DNA from: Histomonas meleagridis
Lineage: Eukaryota; Parabasalia; Tritrichomonadida; Dientamoebidae
DNA length: 64,000 nt
Direction of reading: 5' to 3'
Assembly: GCA_020186115.1 (NCBI GenBank)
Contig: WSYJ01000149.1
Location: 496,001 to 560,000 of the forward strand
Shown here piece by piece: positions 1-11,129 of the stretch; position 1 is the stretch's first letter; every line of letters starts with the position of its first letter. The notes below the pieces were generated by a model, which was not told the origin of the DNA, ran no database searches, and saw only the letters and a list, made by a program, of their open reading frames with translations. The position numbers and the translations under genes are program-made.

Positions 1-1718
1 AATAAAATATTATCTCTAATTAATCGAATTGAAGTAGAAGTAATTTGTACAAAAGAATCCATAAAATCGCCTGCAATAATTGTCGGCTCATTTGTAACAA
101 ATATTTTTAATGTTTCTTCATCTAATTCGTTGAAATTATTCATATTTAGTTGGCGCACTGCTGTAGATGTTTGTTGTGATAATAAAACATAATCAAAATA
201 ATTCGATGTAAAAATGGAAATTACATCAGTCATATTAAATGAAGCTAAAATATTTGGAGTTAATGATGTCCTTAAATATTGTAAACAACTACTTTTCTTA
301 AACCCACAACCTAATGCCATCGAAATAGCTTCATTATTAATTCCTTGTGTAATCGATGTATCATCAAAGTTAATAAATGGAGTAGAACATGTAACTGTAC
401 CAATTTGATATATAACTCCAACAATTGTTATATCCATTTTTGTAATAATATGTCGTGAAACTGGTTCTGGTAATTCTTTATATAACATTTGGAATAATGT
501 CTTTTGTGATTCTGTTAATTGGAATTCATTAAAATAACTATTCGATATATCTTCTGTTTGATAATTTAACGATAACATATATGTGTCTTGAATTGTAGAA
601 GCTGCAAATATTAAGTTGTCCTTATAATGTAAAAATAAACTCGGATGGAATTCAAAATCTTCATGAACATATAATGACATCCCTGTAATATCAATACCAT
701 TATCATGTAATGTTAATATGGCGGGGACATGTTGATCGACTGTGATTAAAATATGATTAGAATCTAAGACACAATATGCCGATGAATATATTTCATGTGG
801 CGTCTCACAATGATCAGAGATTTCATATGGACATTCATCATCAATGACTGCTAATGAGTTTAAACCATATGCAAACCCTGACGTATGCGTCATATAAAGA
901 ATGGCATTCTTGGTTAATACTATAAACCCGCCATGAGGTACAAAGACTGGAATAATACATATGAAGTTATGTGGTATTGGTCGAGAGTTCCATGATGATT
1001 TCTTAAGATCTGATTGTTCACCACGACGACGTATAAGTAATGGGGAAATTAAGGAGACTGTGATCGTCGACTTTTGAATGGGTAATCGAACGGAAAATGT
1101 AGGAATTGGCTCATGAACTATTGCTAATGTGGGTCGATTATAACCTTCTAAAAAACGTATGTCAATGGTTCGGAAAAAAGGTGGATCATAGTCATGTAAT
1201 AAGTTATGATGAATTGCTCCTGTGATTATATTCCAACCTGAATGTTGACCTGTCTCTAAAATAGGTCGTTCGCTTTTGGAAAAATCATTTGGATCAAATA
1301 AAGTAAGAAATAATAATTGATCACCACCTAAAAGTAAAGCTATGCAAGAATCATTTGGATCAATGATCATTTTGGGTGGATAACGAAGACAAGTGGATGT
1401 ATCACAAACATCAAAACGATGAAATTCCGTTTCTTGAAGATCTATATCGCCAACTGCTTGAAGTGCAACTACTTTTGAATAATCACATCCTAAAATTAAA
1501 ATATCATAATCGCCCATCCTGTGTCGAACAACGGAAAAAATATTGGCCCAAAAGTTCTTTTCCCAGATTAAATGAAATCCTTCTTCATCAAAAGTATATA
1601 TTTGAAGTTTACTACCACTAGCAGCTGCAATACATTCGTTTTGAGAAAAAGGTAATATGCATTTGGTTGCTGTGGTAAATGCTGGTGGATCACAAATAGT
1701 TCGATAAGCTGTGTCCAT
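1..1718 (-). CDS. CPSF1: CPSF160, large subunit of the cleavage and polyadenylation specificity factor (5' part; gene runs off the left edge)
   Basis: The minus strand is open from an ATG at 1716-1718 to base 1, giving about 572 residues. The start MDTAYRTICDPPAF aligns in position with the N-terminus of animal CPSF160 (a Met-x-x-x-Tyr start followed by a Pro-Pro). Further in, a segment reading IDIRFLEGYNRPTLAIVHEP matches the conserved first beta-propeller block of this family. The family member is the scaffold of the pre-mRNA 3'-processing complex in the nucleus, built from beta-propellers. The ATG chosen is the first after an in-frame TGA. A Myb-type AACGATC lies 48 nt upstream (1766-1772). 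The C-terminal propeller and the 3' end lie outside the window. A paralogue such as DDB1 or SF3b130 is less likely because the N-terminus fits CPSF160 best. Confidence 0.85.
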   Translation of the reverse strand, partial: MDTAYRTICDPPAFTTATKCILPFSQNECIAAASGSKLQIYTFDEEGFHLIWEKNFWANIFSVVRHRMGDYDILILGCDYSKVVALQAVGDIDLQETEFHRFDVCDTSTCLRYPPKMIIDPNDSCIALLLGGDQLLFLTLFDPNDFSKSERPILETGQHSGWNIITGAIHHNLLHDYDPPFFRTIDIRFLEGYNRPTLAIVHEPIPTFSVRLPIQKSTITVSLISPLLIRRRGEQSDLKKSSWNSRPIPHNFICIIPVFVPHGGFIVLTKNAILYMTHTSGFAYGLNSLAVIDDECPYEISDHCETPHEIYSSAYCVLDSNHILITVDQHVPAILTLHDNGIDITGMSLYVHEDFEFHPSLFLHYKDNLIFAASTIQDTYMLSLNYQTEDISNSYFNEFQLTESQKTLFQMLYKELPEPVSRHIITKMDITIVGVIYQIGTVTCSTPFINFDDTSITQGINNEAISMALGCGFKKSSCLQYLRTSLTPNILASFNMTDVISIFTSNYFDYVLLSQQTSTAVRQLNMNNFNELDEETLKIFVTNEPTIIAGDFMDSFVQITSTSIRLIRDNIL

Positions 1719-2080
1719 CCAATGCGATTTGCCCTTTTGAGAAGGGTAAAATATGGGGTGGTCTGAACGATCAATAATAATTCAAAATTATGATGTATGT
1801 ATATTCGGTATCTAATTTTAGAATTTCATTATCACACATATTACTTTATCTTTTCCTTTAGTGGTCGAACAGGTTTCCAAAAAATTACTTAAAAAAAAAT
1901 TTTTTATCAGATGTAATGAAAATATTTAAAATATCATCTTTAATTTGCTTAAAATTTAAAAATGATTTTAGCATGAGTAATCATATTTGTTATATTTAAT
2001 GAATTTCTTTCATTTCTTCAGAAGATACGCAAAAAAACATTTTTGTATTCATGATTTTGACTTTTTGACAGATATTTGAA
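1719..2080. other. Intergenic region between divergent genes CPSF160 and acid phosphatase
   Basis: About 360 bases without a credible ORF. It contains an AACGATC site at 1766-1772, a short inverted repeat (CCCTT and AAGGG arms around 1733-1747) and a long A run near 1890. It must hold both promoters. No RNA gene is visible. Confidence 0.5.
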
Positions 2081-3274
2081 ATGTCACTTTTGTGTCGAAT
2101 ACATCTTTCAATGCTAGTTCTTTTTCTTGCTGCAATAAATTCATTAAAATATCAGTGCGTAGCACCTTTATTGACGCCGGCTCCAATACCAGACATGAAG
2201 TTAGTTTACGCAACAGTTGTAATTCGTCATGGCGCAAGAGCACCACAAAATGCTTATCTTCCATTAGCACAAAGAGGACACTGGGTTTGTGATGGTGAAG
2301 ACGCATACGCGCCAAGGTTAATTGGATCAAAGGATTCTGAATATAGAAGATATAAGCAAATATTTGATCCAAGATTAGTTGAATTTTTACCAAATTGCAG
2401 AGCTGGTGATCTTTTACTTCAAGGAATGGAACAACATCATCAACTTGGTGAAATGTATCACAAATATTTCTTTGAAACCACAAAATTATTTGATTCAAAT
2501 GATGCAAATAATAACAATTATGTCTTTGCTCGTTCTACCGATTTCGACAGAACTCTTAGAAGTGCCGAGTCTTTCTTAGGAGGAGCATTTCCACCATTAA
2601 AACCATTTGAAAAAATCACAATAAACCGTGGAAGTGAATATTTAGAACTTCTACGTCCCAGCAGTGACTTTTGCCAAGATATCAAAGACATTTATACCAA
2701 ACTTGATGCAGATCCCGATTATCTTAATTATACCAATACCATGTGGAACAAAATCAAACACATTGCTGATGAATTTGGTGTTACATATAGCTCCTCTAAT
2801 CTTAATCTTGTTGCTAATTGGGTTGTTACTCTTGAGTGTAATGGACAACAACTTCCATCCTTTGTCAAGACAGAAGACCTTGAACTATGTCAAAGGATCA
2901 CAGCTGACCTTATGTACATTGCATTCAAGAAGAACACAACTGTTTTCGTGTCTTATGCCATGCGTGAGCTCCTCAGAGTCGCAAAGGAAGCCGTAAACGG
3001 TGGAAACCAATTCAAATTTTCACTTTTGTCATCTCACGACTCAACCGTTGGCACTTTTTTGACATATTTAGGATATCAAGCTACTGAGACTATTCCCCCT
3101 TATGCTTCTCACTTATTAATGGAAATATGGAAAAGTGGTGAACAAAGGTATGTGCGTTGGTCTTTCAATGGTGAGGTGTTGAAGATATTCGGTGGTACAA
3201 ATGAATACATGAAATGGGAAGATTTCGTAGAAAAAACAAATGAAGTGTACCAATATTGTAAAGAACTTCCATAA
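2081..3274 (+). CDS. Secreted histidine acid phosphatase (branch 2)
   Basis: A 397-residue protein. An N-terminal hydrophobic stretch (about residues 8-25, LSMLVLFLAAINS) looks like a signal peptide, so the enzyme is probably secreted or lysosomal. The catalytic motif RHGARAP is near residue 48 and carries the nucleophilic His. The C-terminal SSHDSTVG near residue 319 carries the His-Asp proton-donor pair. Both signatures of branch-2 histidine acid phosphatases (phosphomonoester hydrolysis at low pH) are therefore intact. Several Cys residues fit an exported fold. A second, degenerate family member lies at 38708-39898. The stop codon reads TAAAC, compatible with a trichomonad TAAA poly(A) signal overlapping the stop. 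Exact substrate unknown. Confidence 0.9.
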   Translation: MSLLCRIHLSMLVLFLAAINSLKYQCVAPLLTPAPIPDMKLVYATVVIRHGARAPQNAYLPLAQRGHWVCDGEDAYAPRLIGSKDSEYRRYKQIFDPRLVEFLPNCRAGDLLLQGMEQHHQLGEMYHKYFFETTKLFDSNDANNNNYVFARSTDFDRTLRSAESFLGGAFPPLKPFEKITINRGSEYLELLRPSSDFCQDIKDIYTKLDADPDYLNYTNTMWNKIKHIADEFGVTYSSSNLNLVANWVVTLECNGQQLPSFVKTEDLELCQRITADLMYIAFKKNTTVFVSYAMRELLRVAKEAVNGGNQFKFSLLSSHDSTVGTFLTYLGYQATETIPPYASHLLMEIWKSGEQRYVRWSFNGEVLKIFGGTNEYMKWEDFVEKTNEVYQYCKELP

Positions 3275-3570
3275 ACATTTTATTTATGTCTAATTATGAT
3301 TTCATTATTTTTTTTTATTCGTGATTTTATTAAGTCCAGAGAAAAAATCTTTATCTTAAATGGTTGTGCAAGTGTTTTGTTTGTTTGCTCTGTACAATGA
3401 TGAAGGAAACAATGAAAAAATTGTAAATAAGCACTTTGATAACTTTTTTCAAATCATTAACACAGCTCTAATTTTTGAAACTGTGTGTAATAAGCGTTGA
3501 TGAATTGCTGCTGTGATTATTTCTTAAATAATAATTTACATCAAAAAAAATTACTTATTCAATTCTTTAT

Positions 3571-4539
3571 TCATTTCCTTCTAAACCTTCTGTATACAGC
3601 TATTCCAATTCCAATTACCAAAACACTACCAGCCACGATTGCCAATGTCTTACATAATCTCGAATTACCTTCCTCCTTCTTTGCACACAACGTATCGTTC
3701 TTCCCTAGCTCAGGCACCAGTGAAATGGCAAATTCGCGCATCTCTTCAGCTTTTTCAATGTCTTTTTTAACGTACTCTCCTTTTTCATAGAATTGAGCGA
3801 GGTCATAGCAAACGAAGGGATTCTCGCGCATTTCTTCGTGAACTTTCTCAAGAATCTTCAAAGACTTTTGGGGATCTTTGTGTTCATATACAACAGTTGA
3901 ATATGGACTATAAATTTCGGCTATGGCAATTCCGGCTTCATTGTTCCCTTGTGAATATGAGATTTCAAAGTACTTGATGGAGCTTTGGACATCAGTTTGA
4001 AGAAGATAAAGTCCAATAAGCAATGATGTGTCTTCATCATGATATATATCAAATATCTTTTTAAGTAATTGATAACCTTCTTCTTGTGAGCTCTCGTCGT
4101 AGATAAGCTTGCGGCACTTCCAACAAATGGCTTTTGTGTAATTGAAGGAAAGAGCAATGTCTAAATAACGATTTGAAAGTGAGTCATTATCGTAATATAA
4201 CATTGAGGCTAAGAAAGCAGAACGAGGATCAATGATATTAGCTTTGGTTGGGCCATTGATGACAATTTTTGGCTCATTTATGGAAATTCCCTTAAGTTGA
4301 ATAACATAGTTCCCATCTCTAATAAATGTTTGTATTGATTCTGCAGGTTTAGCGAGTTGACCAGCGAAAAAAGGTATGTGATTTTCAAGTTTGCAAATAA
4401 TTTCAGAATTTGAATTGTCATTTTCGATTGAAATCTTATCAGGTGAAACACCTTCAACAATAGGGAAACAAACATCTATAATGTTTTCATGTACTTGTAG
4501 AGTGTAATCGTACATTTTTCGTAGTTCAGGACGAATCAT
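3571..4539 (-). CDS. Tail-anchored Sel1/TPR-like repeat protein
   Basis: 322 residues. The N-terminal 100 residues are predicted beta-rich and resemble a CS/p23-type fold (inference). Residues about 110-270 are helical repeats of Sel1/TPR style (for example CYDLAQFYEKGEYVKKDIEKA). The C-terminus has one hydrophobic segment (LAIVAGSVLVIGIGIAVY) followed by a basic tail, YRRFRRK. A single C-terminal membrane span with a short basic tail marks a tail-anchored protein. In trichomonads such basic tails are typical of hydrogenosomal outer-membrane proteins, so a receptor or chaperone-adaptor role there is possible but unproven. The gene is divergent from the next gene with only 74 bases between the ATGs, which suggests a shared promoter. 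Confidence 0.7.
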   Translation of the reverse strand: MIRPELRKMYDYTLQVHENIIDVCFPIVEGVSPDKISIENDNSNSEIICKLENHIPFFAGQLAKPAESIQTFIRDGNYVIQLKGISINEPKIVINGPTKANIIDPRSAFLASMLYYDNDSLSNRYLDIALSFNYTKAICWKCRKLIYDESSQEEGYQLLKKIFDIYHDEDTSLLIGLYLLQTDVQSSIKYFEISYSQGNNEAGIAIAEIYSPYSTVVYEHKDPQKSLKILEKVHEEMRENPFVCYDLAQFYEKGEYVKKDIEKAEEMREFAISLVPELGKNDTLCAKKEEGNSRLCKTLAIVAGSVLVIGIGIAVYRRFRRK

Positions 4540-4613
4540 TGGAACAGATGAAAATAAAATAAATCATTCAAATTATTGAATACTCAATTATTCTCTAAAC
4601 GTCTCCTCGCAAA

Positions 4614-5864
4614 ATGGAGGAAGAAATTAATGAAAATTCTCAACCCAGCTGTTTTGAAACATTACAGATTAAATTTGAAGGAAAATTTTCTTATTTAAAT
4701 ATTGCTGATAAGTCTTTCTCAGATGTATATATTTCATTTATATTATTTGCACTATTACTCATAATTCTATTCTCAATTTCATGGTATTGTGATTTAAATG
4801 CGTACACACTTTCAAGCTATGAAACAAATAGGCCAGAATCAGCAAGAAGTTTAAGAATTTTCAATATTGATGCATATGCAAATAATGAAATAAACGAAAA
4901 ATCAAGTGTTAAAATACAACTAATTGTTACAGAACAAACGAGTTTTATAACATCAAAGTTATATTTCTCATGCAATTCAACGTTCTTTTATCGTTCAAAT
5001 TATGTTCTCTTTCTTGACTCACCAAAACCTTTTCCCATCACCAACACCACATCTTTTTCGATTTTTGACTCGGTTCCAATCAAATCTGATACATTTTCAG
5101 TTTCATGTCGATTATCAGGTGATCTTACTCTTTGTAACACTGCTTCCTTTGCTGTTACTTTTGGAAGCGAACGGTTTGATTACTACACTACTTTTTGTTT
5201 TATATTTTTCACAGTTGCTATGTTTCTAATTCAATTATTTTATTTTGTTGTTATTTTTGCTTTCGGCATTCAGCCACATTTTCTTCAATACTGTGTTATT
5301 TTCCTTGTGATTTCAGGTGGTAGTCGCCTTTCATTAACCGAAAAAATGGCCGGATATATTCCATCAAATGGTTTTAAGACATTCATAAATATCTCACATT
5401 CGGTCTCCATTTCCATTATTAGGATGGTCTGGTTCTTTATTCTTAGTTATTATTCACCTGTCATTATCAAAAATCCAATTTTTCGATTAATATTTTTTTT
5501 GTTAATTTCTATTTGTTATATTGCAACAAATCTTTCTTATCAAGAATCAAAAACAGATGGCTCTAAATTAGCTAAATCATTCATGGACATCATTATCTTT
5601 TGGCTCACCGCATTTAAATGGATAAATTTCTTAATTATGCCAAAACAAAAAACATCAAAATTCTTTAAGTCACTTTTTCTATCGGTTGTCGTTCTATCGT
5701 GGCTATCGTTCTGGGTATCGGAAACAATGGACTCAAGTGGAAATTATTCAGATAGATCAGCAGTAAAATATTTCTGTTCAGATATAGTAGATGAAATAAT
5801 GGTTTTCGTGTTCGCATTTTATGGCCTAAAGTCTGATAATGAGAATGATGTTGTAAGCAAATGA
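4614..5864 (+). CDS. Multi-span membrane protein with Wntless/TMEM181-like topology
   Basis: 416 residues, no confident family. One transmembrane segment lies at about 38-60. It is followed by a polar, N-glycosylation-site-rich region to about residue 190, and then about seven further hydrophobic segments (for example LIQLFYFVVIFAFGI, IRMVWFFILSYYSPV, FRLIFFLLISICYIA). One span plus a lumenal beta-domain plus a seven-span bundle is the arrangement of Wntless, TMEM181 and the wider GOST family of cargo or trafficking receptors. The match is to topology, not to a motif I can name. The ATG is 74 bases from the divergent ATG of the tail-anchored protein. Confidence 0.6.
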   Translation: MEEEINENSQPSCFETLQIKFEGKFSYLNIADKSFSDVYISFILFALLLIILFSISWYCDLNAYTLSSYETNRPESARSLRIFNIDAYANNEINEKSSVKIQLIVTEQTSFITSKLYFSCNSTFFYRSNYVLFLDSPKPFPITNTTSFSIFDSVPIKSDTFSVSCRLSGDLTLCNTASFAVTFGSERFDYYTTFCFIFFTVAMFLIQLFYFVVIFAFGIQPHFLQYCVIFLVISGGSRLSLTEKMAGYIPSNGFKTFINISHSVSISIIRMVWFFILSYYSPVIIKNPIFRLIFFLLISICYIATNLSYQESKTDGSKLAKSFMDIIIFWLTAFKWINFLIMPKQKTSKFFKSLFLSVVVLSWLSFWVSETMDSSGNYSDRSAVKYFCSDIVDEIMVFVFAFYGLKSDNENDVVSK

Positions 5865-6062
5865 TTTTTATAAAGAATTAGATAAATGTTTGGATATAAG
5901 GATTTTATTTATCTAATTAAATATCATAAAAAACTGTAAATAAAAATAATTTTAAAAAAAAAAATGTCTACTTGTTCTCTTTCTTATTTAAGAATTAAAT
6001 GACTTTTTACTTGAAATGAAATATTTCTTTAAATATAAATTTTTTCATGAAATGAAGATATA
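5865..6062. other. Intergenic, AT-rich 3' flank
   Basis: Short convergent gap between the membrane protein and the Sel1 gene. It contains A and T runs only; no feature seen. Confidence 0.4.
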
Positions 6063-7545
6063 TTAATATATTTCACATAAATTTTGATCGAGTGGTTGCT
6101 GATCTTCTTCTTCTGTATTATCATTTTCTTCATCATCTATTGCACCATTTTCAAAAAATTCTTTAACTTTTTCTTCCATTTCAGAATTTGGATTAATTAT
6201 CTTAAAATATTCTAAAACGGAATCCTTTGCATCATTATCTCCACCATTTATTGCCTTTCTTATATATCGAAATCCTTTCTTTTCATCCTTTTCACCAGCT
6301 ACACCAGACAAATACATTAGTCCTAAATTTCGATATGTCAATGGATCGCCTGCTTTTTCTGCCATTTTAAAACAATGTAATGCCATTTGAGGATTTGGAT
6401 TTGTTCCTCTTCCACTTAAATACATTATACCCAAATTACTATATGCGCCAACATCACCTCTTCTAGCTCCTTCACCCAAATATTTGAAAGCAAGCATCAT
6501 TTTGTGGAACTCCTTCTCCTTTCATATAAAGACAACCTAAATTATATATTGCACTTGCACTTCCTCTATTTGCTGCTTCACGAAAATACATTACTGCTTT
6601 GTTATCATCAACAGAACCTCCTAATCCCTTATGTAATAAAATACCTAAATTTGTCATTGCAGGAACACATCCACTTTCTGCTGCAATGGAATAATTCATT
6701 CTCGCTTTAAGGTAATTTTGTTCACAACCTAATCCATCACTATACATACGTCCCAAATGAAAACGTGCATTGATAACACCTTTTTCAGCACAAGTTTGGA
6801 AACATTCGAATGCACGCTTATAATCAATAGATGTACCTTTCCCTTGCATTAGAAACTCACCTGCTTTCATCAGAGCTTGTATTTGACCTTTTTGACCTGC
6901 TTCCCAAAAACATTCAAATGCTTTAGCATCATCTTGAGGACAACCATCACCAGATTCATAAAAGTTACCAAGATTAAACAAAGCACCAATGTGTCCTGCT
7001 TTAGCAGCTTTCTCAAACCATTCAAATGATTTAGTAGTGTCCTTCTTAACAACGCCCCATTGTTCCCCTGCAAGATAGAAATTACCAATTTGAACCATAG
7101 CAGGAGCATTTCCATCCTTAGAAGCAATCATAAAATGATCAAATGCTTTATGTCCATTGACTTCACAGCCATAGCCACGATTATAGCAAACACCAAGTTG
7201 AAAATGAGCTTGAGGACTTCCAAGATCAGCTGCTTTTTGCCAATAGTTAAATGCTTCATTAATATCTTTTGGTAAATCATTTATACCTTGGAAATAAAGA
7301 GATGCTAAGTATAAATTGGCTTCAATAGAACCTGCTTTACTTGCCTCACGGATTATGCTAAGACCTTTTTTAATATCTTTTTCAACACCTTTTCCATTAA
7401 ATGTACATGCTCCTATTTGGAAAAGAGCATCTGCATACCCTTGTTCATATGATTTTTGGAAAAATATAATGGCATTAGGATAATCTTCCTTTTTCATAAG
7501 TTCCATTGCAGTTTGATATTGATCATACCCTGGTTTTTGTTCCAT
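6063..7545 (-). pseudogene. Sel1-repeat protein split by a frameshift
   Basis: A 357-residue frame (7545 down to 6472) contains about nine Sel1-like repeats (pattern A..LG..Y..G.GV..D...A...F..AA..G). It ends abruptly in the middle of a repeat after GEGVPQNDACFQIFG. A second frame, 6500 to 6063, continues the same repeat family at once (AFKYLGEGARRGDVGAYSNLG) and ends with an acidic tail. Aligning the repeat register at the junction (about 6485-6500) suggests a 2-base loss or 1-base gain. Either the gene is newly broken or the assembly has a small indel. The intact product would be about 500 residues, a scaffold of helical repeats. A TCACATAA initiator lies just upstream (7551-7558). Confidence 0.8.
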
Positions 7546-7550
7546 GAAAA

Positions 7551-7558
7551 TTATGTGA
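7551..7558 (-). promoter_or_regulatory. Initiator (Inr) of the Sel1 gene
   Basis: On the minus strand the bases read TCACATAA, which fits the trichomonad Inr TCAYWW. They would give an 11-nt 5' leader before the ATG at 7545, typical for this group. Confidence 0.5.
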
Positions 7559-7739
7559 TGTGGTAAAACACAGATTCCTAAAATTGAATAAAAATTTTGT
7601 ATTAATCAAACAATTCTTGCCCTAACCGACAATAATAAGTGTTGGCATAAATAAGGCAAGAATTACTCTGCTGAAGCAAGGATCATTTTATTTAAAATTT
7701 GGTTAAATAATTTCAACTAACTATTTATTATGATGATTT

Positions 7740-8402
7740 TCAAAAATCATTACTTTCGATATTTCTTGTAAACACATCTTTCACTGGAGCTTTTCCATCA
7801 TGCCAAACCATCCATATTCTTGTATTAAATACTTGAAAAAGAACACGTACCAACTCTCTAAAGTCCACATATCTAGCAGCAGTATAATAAAACGTGAGCT
7901 TTCTCCCATCAAATTGATATTCTGCCCCTGTTATTTTCATTGGAAGGTTCATTTCTCTCACTTTAATTTGACATATTTCGACTGCTTTTTCTTCATGCTC
8001 TGTTTTTAATTCAACTTGATCAATCTCACATTGCCATGCTTTTCTTTTTATTTTCTTTGCTGTTTTTAAATCTTTATTTGTTGGATTTTCAATATAACTT
8101 ATTACTATTCCAATATCAATTCCTTTCGTAGCAGCAATTATCACATAATCACCTATAGAAATCTTTAAACTTTCATTTGTTGAACAAATTTCACTTCGAT
8201 TCTTATGACATTTAATTAAGAAATAGCTCAGCTTAGTTTGAGGAAATAATAGTGCGTTATTTCTTGGAATTATTGAGTTATCATCAAATAATAAATTAAT
8301 GTTATCAAAATTTTCAGACCATTCATCTTGTAAAGATGATGGAAGAAGACATTTATATGATTCATCATCTATTTCAATTAAATAATCCCATTGATCTTTC
8401 AT
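7740..8402 (-). CDS. PSP1 C-terminal domain protein
   Basis: 220 residues. The middle and C-terminal parts carry the PSP1 signature: a GDYVIIAATKGIDIGIV strand near residue 90, a conserved LPMKITGAEYQFDGRKLTFYYTA segment, and VDFRELVRVLF followed by TRIWM. Bacterial RicT/YaaT and yeast Psp1 share this domain. In eukaryotes its role is poorly known (suppression of DNA polymerase alpha mutants in yeast). The protein contains little besides this domain. No initiator box is obvious. Confidence 0.85.
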   Translation of the reverse strand: MKDQWDYLIEIDDESYKCLLPSSLQDEWSENFDNINLLFDDNSIIPRNNALLFPQTKLSYFLIKCHKNRSEICSTNESLKISIGDYVIIAATKGIDIGIVISYIENPTNKDLKTAKKIKRKAWQCEIDQVELKTEHEEKAVEICQIKVREMNLPMKITGAEYQFDGRKLTFYYTAARYVDFRELVRVLFQVFNTRIWMVWHDGKAPVKDVFTRNIESNDF

Positions 8403-8885
8403 AAAAGTAAAAATATAAAATAATAAATATTTTTTAAGTAAATATAGTCTTAAATTTCAAAGTTATAGCATTTGCCATAGCGGTGTTTGAAAACTTTATT
8501 ATTTGACTGAGTCAACAACAGTTAAATCAGATAGCATTTTATATCGTTTAATTTTTGTGCCGATTTAAAATCAATAGTTTCAATTTTCGATATTATTTTT
8601 TGTAGTTCAAAAATGTACATCAATAAGTTAAACTACTTAAAAATAAAAATTCTAAAAAAACGATTGGTTATGAAATTTGCTTTTGACAATAAATTACTTG
8701 AGTTATTATTCAAATTGTTGTGATAAAAGTTATTCATTTTATTAATTATTAATTTATAATTATAAATTTTACATATAGTAACTAAAATATTATAATATTT
8801 TTTAAATTAAAGGGAGAAAAAGAAATTTAAGTGAATTACATAATATTAATGGATATAGAATTTAAATAATTTAAAATATTTTTAT
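8403..8885. other. Intergenic region
   Basis: About 480 very AT-rich bases between the PSP1 gene start and the 3' end of ankyrin gene A. I see no ORF, RNA gene or repeat here. Confidence 0.4.
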
Positions 8886-11069
8886 TTAGTAAAAAATGCA
8901 TGTTCTATTCAACCTCGCATGTTCACGAAGTAATTCAACGATTTCTTTTGCTTCATATTGTGAAGCTATTGTAAGAGCCGTTTGAAGAGAAACGAAAATA
9001 CATCAAAAATTATCTAGAAACTAAAAAACAATTTAATAAATTTTATACAAACATTAAAAACATTTTTTATATTAATATTTATGTCTTCTTGCTGAAGAAG
9101 CAATTTTACTATATCAACAGTACAATTTCTACATGCAATCATTAATGCTGTTTGATAACTTTTAATTTAACTCCAAAAATTTTACCTAAACCAAAAAACA
9201 CATAAATAAACATAAAATTAAACAAATAAAAATTCATTGCATTAATATCAATTCCGCCATTTTTAATAATGAATTTTACTGTTTCAATATCACCACTTAA
9301 ACAAGCGAACATAAGTGCATTATAAAGCTAAAAGAATAAATTCCTAATAATACTATGAAACGTAAAATTTACAAAAAGAAATTTTAATTGATTTAAGTTA
9401 AAATCAGTCTCAGTAATATCGAATCCACCTCTTTCATAAAGTAATTTTACAATTTCAAGGCTACCATTTTCACATGCAGTTAAATAAGCTGTTTTAAGTA
9501 ATTTAATTAAATTTCATTATTTAAAAACAAACTCGAAAACATTAAAACAAACAAAAAATTAACCAAAAAAATGCCTTTTAATGTAATATCAATTCCTTCT
9601 TGTTCGAGAAGTATTTTAACAATTTCTGTATTTCCTCTTTCTGATGCCAAAATTAAAGCATTTCTAAATAATTTGTATAAATTCCAAATTTATTAATAAA
9701 ACACCTCCTTCAAACAAGTTGGAAAAAACTTCTTTCATATTAATATCAATTCCTTTTTGTTCAAGAAGTAATTTAACAATTTCCTGATAATTTTTAGAAC
9801 ATGCATACATAAGTGCAGTTTGGAAAAATTTAATTAAATTCCAAATGTTAAAACTAAACAAAAAATCATTTAATCAAACAGGAAACAAAACAAATAAAAA
9901 TCTTTGAAATTTACATCAATATCAGTTATATCAAGGAAACATTGTACAAGTTCAAAATTTCCAGAGATCACAGAATTAACCAAAATTCTATTTGGAATTT
10001 CATTATCAGCCAAAAATTGTTTTGTCACATATAAATTTCCAATTATTGCTGATTCTAACATAACATTTTCATCGACATTCATATCATCGTTTAATAAAAA
10101 TGATAAAATTTTAAAGTTACCACATTCTATACATTTTATTCCAAGTTTTGTTTTATCAACATTTTCAATTATTTTCCTTTCATAAAAATAATGAAATAAT
10201 TCATTTCGATGAAACTCAATTGCTGCTTCATATGCACCAACAAAAGATGAATTATTTTCCTCACATATTTTAATGATTTCTATGTTTCCTCCTGCAACTG
10301 CAAATTTCCCAGTATTATTTAATGTTGCGCCTTTAGTTATTAAATATTTAAAACATTTAATCGATCCAAAAAAAGCACAATAATCAACAAGTGAAACATT
10401 AAGTTTGTTAATAAAAGAACATCGTTCATATAATGATGGACTAATTGTTTGATTAAAATCATTTTTAACTTCTTGTTGAAGTTTATCAATATCATCATGT
10501 CGTAAAATAATAGAAATTGAAAGAGGATTTATCCCTTCATGAAGATATCGCTTATGAAGCTCCCAATCATTTCGTTGAAGTTCATGAATGTTTGAAAAGA
10601 AATATCCACTAAATATCGTTTTTTCTTTTAAGTTATTAATTTCTGTTTGCGACTTGTGATGTGAAAAGTATTCTGTTTCTTTGTTTTTTATTACTTTTGG
10701 ATTAATTAATTCTTGTTCAACCATATGTTCAAGTATATAATATGATTCATGAGTTTCAAGATTAAGAAGAAACCTACAAAAACATTCAATTATTCCTTGA
10801 AAATTCTTTGAATTTTCTTCTTTTTTATCAATTTCTTTTATGTAATTAAGATAAATATTAACATCTTTCATCTGAGAAACAAAATATGAATAAACTAATT
10901 GTGAAATAATGTTATTAAATGAATATGGAAAATTTTGATCATAAAAATTAAAGGATGATTCAACTATTGATTCAATGTTATCTTCTTTTAAATTTGAGAT
11001 TATATCATCTAGCTCTTGTAAATCTTGAAATAAAAACGTTTTATCGTTTTCATTTTCTTTAGTTGACAT
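8886..11069 (-). CDS. Ankyrin gene A: DUF3447 N-terminal region plus six spacer-separated ankyrin modules
   Basis: The N-terminal part is one continuous frame from the ATG at 11069 to about 9900. It contains the trichomonad DUF3447/ankyrin block (LYERCSFINKLNVSLVDYCAFFGS, KFAVAGGNIEIIKICE). An in-frame ATG 45 bases upstream exists, but MSTKENEN at 11069 fits the paralogues better. Downstream, six ankyrin modules follow at about 9825-9730, 9660-9570, 9495-9405, 9330-9240, 9155-9065 and 8981-8886. Each is open, in the form TALxxAC...EIVKLLL. The last ends in TAA at 8886-8888. Spacers separate them; the last one (8982-9061) is exactly 80 nt. The full protein would exist only if spacers are removed. 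Without that, the product ends a few codons past residue 390. Such proteins usually mediate protein binding. Confidence 0.6.
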
Positions 11070-11129
11070 TTTACAAGTGTGTAATGCTTTGTTAAACCGG
11101 AATTTGTCTGTCACTTTTTTGTAAGGCCA
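11070..11129. promoter_or_regulatory. 60-bp divergent promoter of ankyrin genes A and B
   Basis: The two ATGs (11069 minus, 11130 plus) are only 60 bases apart. The interval contains TAAACCGG and no ORF. Both genes are paralogues arranged head to head, so transcription is probably driven from one shared region. Confidence 0.55.
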
